From CAIWHR01 sp963726765 (GTDB lineage: Bacteria > Pseudomonadota > Gammaproteobacteria > Burkholderiales > Casimicrobiaceae), in contig CAVSDH010000009.1 in assembly GCA_963726765.1 (NCBI GenBank), positions 45,140 through 109,139 on the forward strand: a stretch of 64,000 nucleotides of DNA, given 5' to 3'. Of this stretch, positions 1 through 7,022 are shown piece after piece (within the stretch, counting starts at the first letter, position 1; each line of letters begins with the position of its first letter). The translations under genes were made by a program, and so were the position numbers. Under the pieces are notes generated by a model. That model made no database searches, was not told the origin of the DNA, and saw only the letters and a list, made by a program, of their open reading frames with translations.

Positions 1-193
1 TCTCGAGCGTGACTTTCGCGCCCTTGCCCGCCGCCAGCATCATGACGCCCATGATGCTCTTGGCGTTGACCTTGCGGTTGTTGCGCGCCATCGCGACGTC
101 GCACTGGTACTTCGCCGCGAGCTGGGTCAGCTTGGCCGACGCCCGTGCGTGCAGGCCCAGCTTGTTGACGATCTCAACCTCGCGTTGCTGCAT
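1..193 (-). CDS. ptsH: Phosphocarrier protein HPr, partial (3' end outside window)
   Basis: HPr is the small cytoplasmic phosphocarrier of the PEP-dependent phosphotransferase system; it takes phosphate from enzyme I and passes it to EIIA proteins. The first 64 residues are visible and the gene runs off the left edge. The active-site motif GLHARAS puts the phosphorylated histidine at residue 15, and the regulatory serine lies in NAKSIMGVMML at residue 46, both as in the family. The ATG lies inside the end of the upstream EIIA gene (20-base overlap), so the two are translationally coupled. The order gshB, EIIA, HPr is the usual betaproteobacterial arrangement, in which the PTS is regulatory and not sugar-transporting; enzyme I is expected just beyond the edge. 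Confidence 0.93.
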   Translation of the reverse strand, partial: MQQREVEIVNKLGLHARASAKLTQLAAKYQCDVAMARNNRKVNAKSIMGVMMLAAGKGAKVTLE

Positions 194-587
194 AGACGGG
201 ATCGATCTCGACGTGCAGGACGCCGTCGCAGGCGCCGGAGATCGCCTTCTTGATCGTCTGCTCCATTCCACGGTTGCGGTACGTGAACGCGCGCACCAGC
301 ATCGGCAGGTTGACGCCGGCGACGACCTCGACGCGCCCGGGCTTCGCCAGCTTTGCCGCCAAATTGCACGGCGTCGCGCCGTAGAGGTCGGAAAGGATCA
401 GCACGCCTCGGCCCGTGTCGAGCCGCGCGACCAGCTCCCGCGCGGCGGGCAGCAGGTCGACAGGGTCATCCGTCGCCGACACCGACAGCACTTCGAACTG
501 CGGCGGCCGGTTGCCGAGCACGTGCGTCACGGCGCGCACGAGGCTTTCGCCCAGGCTGTCATGGGCAACGATAAGGATGCCGATCAT
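174..587 (-). CDS. PTS EIIA component, mannose/fructose (EIIA-Man) family
   Basis: This 137-residue protein is a stand-alone EIIA of the mannose family, which accepts phosphate from HPr on a histidine. The N-terminus MIGILIVAHDSLGE carries the expected phosphorylation histidine at residue 9, and the LSDLYGATPCNLAA segment matches the family core. No EIIB, EIIC or EIID gene is present nearby, which agrees with the truncated regulatory PTS of betaproteobacteria. The stop overlaps the start of ptsH and gshB lies 91 bases upstream on the same strand, so the three genes probably form one transcription unit. The length is normal for a single-domain EIIA-Man. Confidence 0.9.
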   Translation of the reverse strand: MIGILIVAHDSLGESLVRAVTHVLGNRPPQFEVLSVSATDDPVDLLPAARELVARLDTGRGVLILSDLYGATPCNLAAKLAKPGRVEVVAGVNLPMLVRAFTYRNRGMEQTIKKAISGACDGVLHVEIDPVYAATRG

Positions 588-678
588 CGTGAGTCCGCGT
601 GGTTGGCCAGGGCGTGGCGATGAAAATGGCGACGGTCATGTTAGCACGCGCCTGCGCGCCCGCCGCCGCCGGCGCGCC

Positions 679-1620
679 CTACGGGCACGCGCCGATCAGC
701 GCGTCGGCGAACATGCCGCCGACGTCGAAACCCGACTGCTCGGCGATCTCGACAAAGCATGTCGGGCTCGTCACATTGACCTCGGTCAGGTAATCGCCGA
801 TCACGTCGAGCCCGACGACGATGAGGCCCTCGTGCCAGAGTTTCGGCCCCAGGGACGCGGCGATTTCGCGGTCGCGCGGTGTCAGCGGCCGCGCGACGCC
901 GCGACCGCCCGCCGCCAGATTGCCGCGCGTCTCGCCGGCCTTGGGAATCCGCGCGAGCGCGTACGGAACCGGCTCGCCGGCGATGAGCAGCACCCGCTTG
1001 TCGCCGTCCGCAATCGCCGGAATATACCGCTGCGCCATCACCGTTCGCGCGCCTCCGACACCCAGGGTCTCGATGATCACGTTGCGATTCGGGTCGTCCT
1101 CGCGTATCCGGAACACCGAGGTTCCCCCCATCCCGTCGAGCGGCTTGACGATGACGTCCTTGTGGAGGTCGATGAACGCGCCGATTCGCGCGGCGTCGCG
1201 GGTGACGAGCGTGGGCGCGATGAACTCGCCGAATTTCGCGATGGCCATCTTCTCGTTGTTGTCGCGGATCGCGCGCGGACGGTTGAAGACGCGCGCGCCC
1301 TCCCGCTCCGCCGCTTCGAGCAGGTACGTCGCGTACACGTATTCCATGTCGAACGGCGGATCCTTTCGCATGACGACCGCCGCGAACTCGCAGAGTGAAC
1401 GTTCCTCGGGCGCCGACGCGGTGTACCAGTCGTGGTTGTCCGCATGGAGCGAAAGCGGGAGGGCGCGCGCCCGCGTCGATCCGGCGTGCCAGTAGATGTC
1501 GGCCGGCGTGAATGCGCAGATGCGATGGCCGCGCGCCTCAAGCGCCCTCATCATCGCGACGCTCGAGTCCTTGTAGGCCTTGAGCTCGTGCAGCGGATCG
1601 AGAATGAAGGCGAATTCCAT
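679..1620 (-). CDS. gshB: Glutathione synthetase
   Basis: GshB joins gamma-glutamylcysteine and glycine with ATP in the cytoplasm, the last step of glutathione synthesis. The protein is 313 residues, close to the E. coli enzyme. It starts with MEFAFILDPLHELKAYKDSS, which lines up with the proteobacterial GshB N-terminus, so this ATG is preferred over one 30 bases upstream. ATP-grasp features are clear: the VIVKPLDGMGGTSVF glycine-rich region near residue 145-160, RVLLIAGEPVPYALARIP, and the metal-binding end IGDYLTEVNVTSPTC. It heads the gshB / EIIA / HPr unit. Confidence 0.95.
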   Translation of the reverse strand: MEFAFILDPLHELKAYKDSSVAMMRALEARGHRICAFTPADIYWHAGSTRARALPLSLHADNHDWYTASAPEERSLCEFAAVVMRKDPPFDMEYVYATYLLEAAEREGARVFNRPRAIRDNNEKMAIAKFGEFIAPTLVTRDAARIGAFIDLHKDVIVKPLDGMGGTSVFRIREDDPNRNVIIETLGVGGARTVMAQRYIPAIADGDKRVLLIAGEPVPYALARIPKAGETRGNLAAGGRGVARPLTPRDREIAASLGPKLWHEGLIVVGLDVIGDYLTEVNVTSPTCFVEIAEQSGFDVGGMFADALIGACP

Positions 1621-1695
1621 GCGCAATCGATTTGCCGGCAGGGCCGCCATGCTACCGCATCCGTCGCGGCCGGCGCCGCGACCGCGCGCCTCCGC

Positions 1696-2517
1696 CTAGA
1701 GCCCGAGCCAGTCGATCGCCGCGGTGTCGATCGCGTTGTCGGGCGCCGCGAATCCACGGTATCCGACCGCCCCCAGCGCCTGCCGGCCGGGCTCCGTCTG
1801 TGCGAGCGTCAGCAGGGCGTGCTGGATTCGCTCCTGCTCCTCCGCAGGGAGCTTCGTCGACACGATGAAGTACTTGATGGGTACCGAGCGCGACTTGAGG
1901 AACACCTTGCCGCCCTTGTCGGTCCATTCCTTGACCACCGAATTGGCGGCCGTCGCCCCCACGTCCGCGAATGAGTGCTCGAGGTAGAACGGCACCGCAT
2001 CCTGATAGCGCGTGGTGAGGATCTTGACGTCATTCGGCCCGACATTCGCCTTGCGGAGCATCGCGCGGACCATCCATGCCGTGATCGAATCGGGATCCGG
2101 CGTGACCAGCTTGCGGCCCTTGACGTCCGAAATCTCCTTCGCCGGATCGTTCGCCTTCACCATCAGCGAAACCGTGTACTCGGTGAAGCCCGCGGTCCAG
2201 GCGATGGTCTTGTAGCGCCCGGCCTTCACTTCTGCGAGCGCCACGTGAGCGGGGTGAATGAACGCGAGGTCGAACTCCTGCTTCGCGAGCCCGGCGCGCA
2301 CATCGTTGTACTTCGGCACCAGCACGACACGCACGTTTCGCTTCAACGCCGCGCCCAGCGCCTGCGCGAGCGGCTCGAACTTGTCGCGGATCTCCTTTGG
2401 CGTCGCCTGGTAGGTGACGCCCTCGGTCACCGAGAACACGAGGTCGGCGGCAGGAGCCGCAACCGGTACCAGCGACAGCGCGGCTAGAACACTCCAGTTT
2501 CGCAGACGATTCCGCAT
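1696..2517 (-). CDS. Phosphate/phosphonate-type ABC transporter substrate-binding protein (PhnD-like)
   Basis: This 273-residue exported protein belongs to the PhnD / phosphonate-binding-like group. A signal peptide is visible in the first 23 residues, with a likely cleavage after VAAPA. Family features are the AGLAKQEFDLAFIHPAHVAL segment, the SDVKGRKLVTPDPDSITAWM segment and the late AVPFYLEHSFADVGATAANS segment. The start at the ATG just before the signal peptide is preferred; an ATG 48 bases upstream would add a charged extension. No permease or ATPase genes are adjacent, so the ligand cannot be read from context. Stand-alone PhnD-like proteins can also be sensory. Confidence 0.8.
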   Translation of the reverse strand: MRNRLRNWSVLAALSLVPVAAPAADLVFSVTEGVTYQATPKEIRDKFEPLAQALGAALKRNVRVVLVPKYNDVRAGLAKQEFDLAFIHPAHVALAEVKAGRYKTIAWTAGFTEYTVSLMVKANDPAKEISDVKGRKLVTPDPDSITAWMVRAMLRKANVGPNDVKILTTRYQDAVPFYLEHSFADVGATAANSVVKEWTDKGGKVFLKSRSVPIKYFIVSTKLPAEEQERIQHALLTLAQTEPGRQALGAVGYRGFAAPDNAIDTAAIDWLGL

Positions 2518-2738
2518 CGACCGATATCCTCGTTTCGCGGCAGGGGCTGGCCGCCGCGGTGACATGCCGGAAACGCAGCCTCACGGCGATGGCGGAAATG
2601 ATACCGCAATGCGGCGGGTTATCGAGGCGGGCACCGATGTGTCGCAGCGCCTGCCCTCGCGGATTGCCACTTTCCGTCAGGGAGGCGAGCGGTGCCTTCG
2701 TGGCGCCGGTGCAAGCCGACTCCCGTCGGGCACGGGGT

Positions 2739-5069
2739 TCATCGGCCCTGAAGCGCGCGCCAGATCTTTTCCGAAGTGAGCGGCATCTGCAACGCGAGCG
2801 CGCGCTCGCCGGCGCCGGCCCTCGAAAGCGCGTCGACCACCGCATTCACCACGGCCGGCGTCGCGCCGATCGTGCCCAATTCGCCCACGCCCTTCACGCC
2901 CATGGGATTGTTGCGGCAGGGTGTGGACTCGTCCATCGCGGTGGCGAAGTGTCGGATCATCTCCGGTCGCGGAATCGCATAGTCGAGAAAGCTGGCGGTC
3001 AGCGCCTGGCCGGTCTCGCGATCGTAGACGAATGCCTCGCACAGCGCCTGCCCGATACCCTGGACAGCGCCGCCTTCGAGTTGCCCCGTGACGATCATGG
3101 GGTTGACGACGCGGCCCACGTCGTTGACCGACCAGTAACCGGAGACCTCGACGGCGCCGGTCTCGCGGTCGACCTCGACCTCGCAGACATGGCAGCCGTT
3201 CGGCCAGGTGGCATCGGCGACGGAGCTCGTCGACACGAGGGCAATGCGCTGCGCGGGCTGACGTCGTGCCAGCTCGAAAAGACCGATCCTGCGATCGGTG
3301 CCGGCAATGGCAAAGGCACCGTCGGCGTACTCGAGGTCCCCCGCTGCCGCTTCGAGCTCCCGCGCAGCCAGGTCCTGCGCCATGGTCACCGTGCGCTCGG
3401 CCGCGACGCGCACGGCTGACCCGCCGACGAAGAGCGAGCGCGAGCCCGCGCTGCCGAATCCCTGCGCGCGGTCGGTGTCGCCCTGCACGATGCGGATCTT
3501 CTCGATCGGCACGCCGAAGACGTCGACCGCGAGCTGTGAATAGGTCGTAGCGAGACCCTGGCCCATCGCCTGCGTCGCCGAGACGATTTCGATCACGCCG
3601 TCGCCATCGACAGTCACGGTCACGGTCTCCTCGAACACGTCGGCGCCGGTCCACTCGAGAAACGCCGCCATTCCGCGCCCGCGCAACCGGCCGCGCCGCG
3701 CGGCGTCCGCTTGCCGCACGGCGAACGCCTCCCAGCCCGAAAGCGCTAGCGCCTGGTCCATCACCGACGCAAACTGGCCGCTGTCGTAGGTCTTGCCCAG
3801 CGGATTGCGGTAGGGCATCTGCGCGGGCTGGATCATGTTACGACGGCGAAGCTCGACCTGATCGATGCCGGTCGCGCGCGCCGCCGCATCCATCAATCGC
3901 TCGATCATGTAGATCGCCTCCGGGCGCCCGGCGCCTCGGTAGGCGCCCGTTGGCGCAGTGTGCGTCAGCACCGCCGCGACCCGGATGTCGATCGTCCCGA
4001 TGTCGTAGACGGAGGTCGCCACCCACGGCCCGATCATGAGCTGGATCACCACGCCTGCGCCGGTCGCATAGGCCCCCACGTTGGCGAGCGAGTTCACGCG
4101 GAGCGCAAGGACGCGGCCCTCGGAGTCGAGGGCAAGCTCCGCCGTGCTCGTCACGTCGCGCCCGTGCGACGCGGCGAGAAACTCCTCCATGCGGTCGGCG
4201 CACCACTTGAGCGGTCGCGCGAGCCTGCGCGCGCAGAACGCAAGGACGACGTCCTCCGGATAGAGGCCCGTCTTCATCCCGAAGCCGCCGCCGACGTCGC
4301 CGACCAGAACGCGCACCTTGTCCTTGGGAAGCCCCAGCACCGGATCGCACAACTCGTCGCGCAGCCCGGTCGGCATCTGGCAACTCACGGTGAGCGTGAG
4401 GCGGTCCGTCGCCTTGTCGTACGTCGCGAGAACGGCGCGCGGCTCGATCGGACAGGGAGCGACGCGCTGATTGACGAGGTCGAGCCGCACGACGTGGGCC
4501 GCCTTGCGGAACGCGTCCGCCGTCGCGTCCGCATTGCCGTGGCGAAATTCGCAGGCGACGTTTCCGGAGGCGTCCTTCCATACGAGCGGCGCACCGGTGG
4601 AACTCGCGGAAAGAAGGTCGACGATCGTCGGCAGCGCCTCGTAGCGGACGTCGATCGCCTCCAGGGCATCCTTTGCCGCGGCGACGCTCTCTGCAATGAC
4701 GGCAGCCACCGCTTCGCCCACATGACGGACCACGCCCACCGCAAGGGCGTGACGCGGTGGCGTCGCCGTCGGCGAGCCGTCGGCACGATGGAAATCGGCC
4801 GAGAGCGGAAGCGGATTCACGCCGGCGCGGACCAGGTCGTCGCCCGTGACGACGGCGATGACGCCCGGGAGCGCGGCGGCTGACTTTGTGTCGATCGCGA
4901 CGAGACGCGCGTGCGGATGCGGCGAACGCAGGAACGCGACATGCGCCTCCCCGGGCGCGCTGACGTCGTCGGCGAAGCGCCCCTTGCCGGTCAGCAGCGC
5001 CTCGTCTTCGACCCGGAGAACCGCCTTGCCGCTCCCGAAGCGCGCAAGCTGCGGAGACACGTTCGCCAT
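2739..5069 (-). CDS. Xanthine dehydrogenase family molybdopterin-binding (large) subunit
   Basis: This 776-residue protein is a complete large subunit of the molybdenum hydroxylase family (CoxL, xanthine/aldehyde oxidase type). The N-terminal alpha/beta hammerhead domain (about residues 20-130) is followed by molybdenum-cofactor domains with VGDVGGGFGMKTG and TGAYRGAGRPEA. The catalytic glutamate is expected in GVKGVGELGTIGATP near the C-terminus. The AYRGAGR loop is the form II signature and not the AYxCSFR of true aerobic CO dehydrogenase, so the substrate is unknown. No iron-sulfur or FAD subunit gene is adjacent, which is unusual. A GAGGAA ribosome site precedes the ATG. Confidence 0.88.
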   Translation of the reverse strand: MANVSPQLARFGSGKAVLRVEDEALLTGKGRFADDVSAPGEAHVAFLRSPHPHARLVAIDTKSAAALPGVIAVVTGDDLVRAGVNPLPLSADFHRADGSPTATPPRHALAVGVVRHVGEAVAAVIAESVAAAKDALEAIDVRYEALPTIVDLLSASSTGAPLVWKDASGNVACEFRHGNADATADAFRKAAHVVRLDLVNQRVAPCPIEPRAVLATYDKATDRLTLTVSCQMPTGLRDELCDPVLGLPKDKVRVLVGDVGGGFGMKTGLYPEDVVLAFCARRLARPLKWCADRMEEFLAASHGRDVTSTAELALDSEGRVLALRVNSLANVGAYATGAGVVIQLMIGPWVATSVYDIGTIDIRVAAVLTHTAPTGAYRGAGRPEAIYMIERLMDAAARATGIDQVELRRRNMIQPAQMPYRNPLGKTYDSGQFASVMDQALALSGWEAFAVRQADAARRGRLRGRGMAAFLEWTGADVFEETVTVTVDGDGVIEIVSATQAMGQGLATTYSQLAVDVFGVPIEKIRIVQGDTDRAQGFGSAGSRSLFVGGSAVRVAAERTVTMAQDLAARELEAAAGDLEYADGAFAIAGTDRRIGLFELARRQPAQRIALVSTSSVADATWPNGCHVCEVEVDRETGAVEVSGYWSVNDVGRVVNPMIVTGQLEGGAVQGIGQALCEAFVYDRETGQALTASFLDYAIPRPEMIRHFATAMDESTPCRNNPMGVKGVGELGTIGATPAVVNAVVDALSRAGAGERALALQMPLTSEKIWRALQGR

Positions 5070-5217
5070 CGATTCCTCAATCAGGTCGGTTGGGAAGGAT
5101 TGCCGCGGCGCACATTCCGCGGCAATAGGCGATCATGATAAGCCGAGCGCGGTGGACGCGAAATTGGGGGGCGCGATCGGCGCCGCCACACGCAGGGCGA
5201 TGCGACGAACGCGGGCC

Positions 5218-5625
5218 TCAGTGCCCGACGCGGGACGGGCTCGGGAACGCAAACGCGAGATGGACGCAGCTGCGGCCGTAACGGTTCGCCGCGTCGATCA
5301 CGCTGTCGGCGAATCGTGCCTGCAGCGTGGCGATCGACGCCACCGAATCGCGCAGCATCCCTTCGGGGAACGCCCGCACGCCGGTCGTCGAGAGTTGCCG
5401 TGCCTGTGCATGCGCGAGATCGCCGAGAAAGTGCGCAAGGGTCACCTGCCCGGAGACCGTCTGGTTCGCGGCGAATGCCAGGATGGCGAGCGCCGCGTCG
5501 GCAGATGCGAGCGGGAGGTTCCGGGCAAATTGCAGGGCCGCGTTCGCTTGCGGGGTTGCCGTATCGGTTGCGTTCCAGGCGGGGGCGCCGATCGCGCCCG
5601 CGCCCTTGTGGGACAGGGGGGTCAT
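5218..5625 (-). CDS. Small phasin-like protein (tentative)
   Basis: This 135-residue alanine-rich, mostly helical, soluble protein is not firmly recognised. Size, composition and amphipathic segments such as QTVSGQVTLAHFLGDLAHAQ resemble phasin-like proteins that coat polyhydroxyalkanoate granules. The ATG at 5625 follows a clear AGGAG ribosome site; a start 36 bases further upstream is less likely because it would run into the palindromic repeat of the promoter. That palindrome of TGCA type would suit a PhaR-like repressor, which is the second weak reason for the phasin idea. Other small helical stress proteins remain possible. Confidence 0.5.
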   Translation of the reverse strand: MTPLSHKGAGAIGAPAWNATDTATPQANAALQFARNLPLASADAALAILAFAANQTVSGQVTLAHFLGDLAHAQARQLSTTGVRAFPEGMLRDSVASIATLQARFADSVIDAANRYGRSCVHLAFAFPSPSRVGH

Positions 5626-5645
5626 CGGGGACTCCTCATAGAGTT

Positions 5646-5736
5646 TGGTGCAATGCACCATACGCTAAATGATCAGTTACATCAAATATTCAAGATGCAA
5701 CTCCGCGTGATGGATGCGCCGAAATGGTGCATTGCA
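5646..5736. promoter_or_regulatory. Palindromic operator-like repeats upstream of the phasin-like gene
   Basis: A near-perfect palindrome TGGTGCAATGCACCA sits at 5646-5660, 20 bases upstream of the phasin-like start. Twelve bases of it, TGCAATGCACCA at 5649-5660, recur in inverted orientation as TGGTGCATTGCA at 5725-5736. The block is AT-richer than its surroundings. A dimeric repressor binding two sites and closing a loop is a natural reading, and TGCA-centred sites are reported for PhaR-type regulators of phasin genes; the regulator itself is inferred. Confidence 0.5.
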
Positions 5737-5901
5737 ATATCCGTGAATCGTCTTCAGTCTCGATACCCACAGCAATCCCGGAGCAATTCGACCGACAAGC
5801 CACGGTCGCGGAAGCGCGCGGTTCGCGCGCTGTTAGCATCGGGATTCCCTCGACTCGACGCTGCTCCAAGTGCACGCTTCATTCATAGCGAGGAGAACGG
5901 T

Positions 5902-6495
5902 ATGCGCCCGCCCTGGATCGTCGGAGCACTGATTGCGTTCATGGTCGCAACACCGGTTGCACTTTCGCAGACCACGACACGGTTGCGCGGAACCATCGTC
6001 GCGATCGACGGCAAAGTCATGGCCGTGAAATCGCTCGACGGCCGCGACATCAGGATCGAACTCGCGGATTCGTTGACGGTCGCGGTGGCCAAGGCAAGCA
6101 CGTTCGAAAACATCAAGGTGGGCGATTACGTCGGCGCGACCACCGCGAGGCGGCCGGACGGATCGAACGCAGCGCTCGAGGTCCACTACATCGCCACCAC
6201 GGTGCCGGAAGGCCAGAATCCGTCAGAGCTGCAGCCCGGCGCGACGATGACCAATGCCACCGTGGCGTCGCTGGTGTCCGCCACCGGAACCCGTGAGCTG
6301 ACGCTGCAGTTCAAGGGCGGCTCGCATAGGGTCCTGGTGCCGGAAAATACGCCGATCGTGCGCACCGTGCCCGGCACGCGTGCCGACCTCGTCCCCGGTG
6401 AATACGTCTTCGTCGCGGCGCAGGTTGCGCCCGACGGCGCACTGACCGCCGCACGCATCCAGGTCAGCAAGGATGGCGTGAAGCCGCCGCAGTAG
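5902..6495 (+). CDS. Exported protein of unknown function, beta-rich
   Basis: This 197-residue protein has a signal peptide (MRPPWIVGALIAFMVATP, cleavage probably after ALS) and then a beta-rich body. The body has two related halves: RGTIVAIDGKVMAVKSLDGR followed by a statement of solvent or metal exposure type, and a second half ending VAAQVAPDGALTAARIQVSK. The pattern resembles small periplasmic OB-fold-like DUF5666-type proteins, but no function can be assigned. The ATG is chosen because AGGAGA lies 7 bases upstream and the signal peptide begins there, although the frame is open far upstream. It converges with maeB across the repeat patch. Confidence 0.75.
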   Translation: MRPPWIVGALIAFMVATPVALSQTTTRLRGTIVAIDGKVMAVKSLDGRDIRIELADSLTVAVAKASTFENIKVGDYVGATTARRPDGSNAALEVHYIATTVPEGQNPSELQPGATMTNATVASLVSATGTRELTLQFKGGSHRVLVPENTPIVRTVPGTRADLVPGEYVFVAAQVAPDGALTAARIQVSKDGVKPPQ

Positions 6496-6496
6496 C

Positions 6497-6975
6497 GGCG
6501 CGAGCGGCGGAGAGGGGCCCCGAGCGCGAAGCGCGCAGGGGATCGGAGCAATCGCGAGTCGCCGCTGGAGGCCGACAACTCGCCCGGCGCATGGCTCTCC
6601 CGACGCGGAGGCCGAGGCGCGAGCGGCGGAGAGGGGCCCCGAGCGCGAAGCGCGCAGGGGATCGGAGCAATCGCGAGTCGCCGCTGGAGGCCGACAACTC
6701 GCCCGGCGCATGGCTCTCCCGACGCGGAGGCCGAGGCGCGAGCGGCGGAGAGGGGGAACGCGCGATCGGCGAGCAGGGGCCCCAAGCATGCTTGGGGATG
6801 CGAGCCAACGGGAGCGCGTTCGGAGGCCGACAGATCGAATTTGCCGATTGGCACGACCAGTCGCGGAGGCCGAACCGAGCGCCACGCGCGCAGGGGATCG
6901 GAGCAATCGCGAGTCGCCGCTGGAGGCCGACAACTCGCCCGCATGCTCGACACGGAGGCCGAGGCGCGAGCGGCC
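6497..6975. repeat. 119-bp tandem repeat and degenerate copies between two convergent genes
   Basis: Two adjacent near-identical 119-base units occupy 6497-6615 and 6616-6734. A third begins at 6735 but diverges after about 22 bases. The inner segment starting GCGCGCAGGGGATCGGAGCA recurs at about 6885-6941, and the GGAGGCCGAGGCGCGAGCGG segment recurs at about 6953-6972. Between them, at 6780-6797, is an 18-base perfect palindrome, CCCCAAGCATGCTTGGGG. The patch fills the gap between the stop codons of two convergent genes, and no convincing gene lies in it. The period is far too long and there are no spacers, so it is not a CRISPR array. It looks like a mosaic intergenic repeat family. Confidence 0.85.
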
Positions 6976-7022
6976 GACGACTCCGCGGAGCGATTTGCCT
7001 GGACGGCGTGGCGGCCGCGTCG

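Noticed and set aside
2739..5069. Aerobic CO dehydrogenase (CoxL form I)
   Set aside because: The active-site loop reads AYRGAGR and not AYxCSFR, and the coxS and coxM subunits are absent.
6497..6975. CRISPR array
   Set aside because: Units are 119 bases, directly adjacent, without unique spacers, and no cas genes are present.
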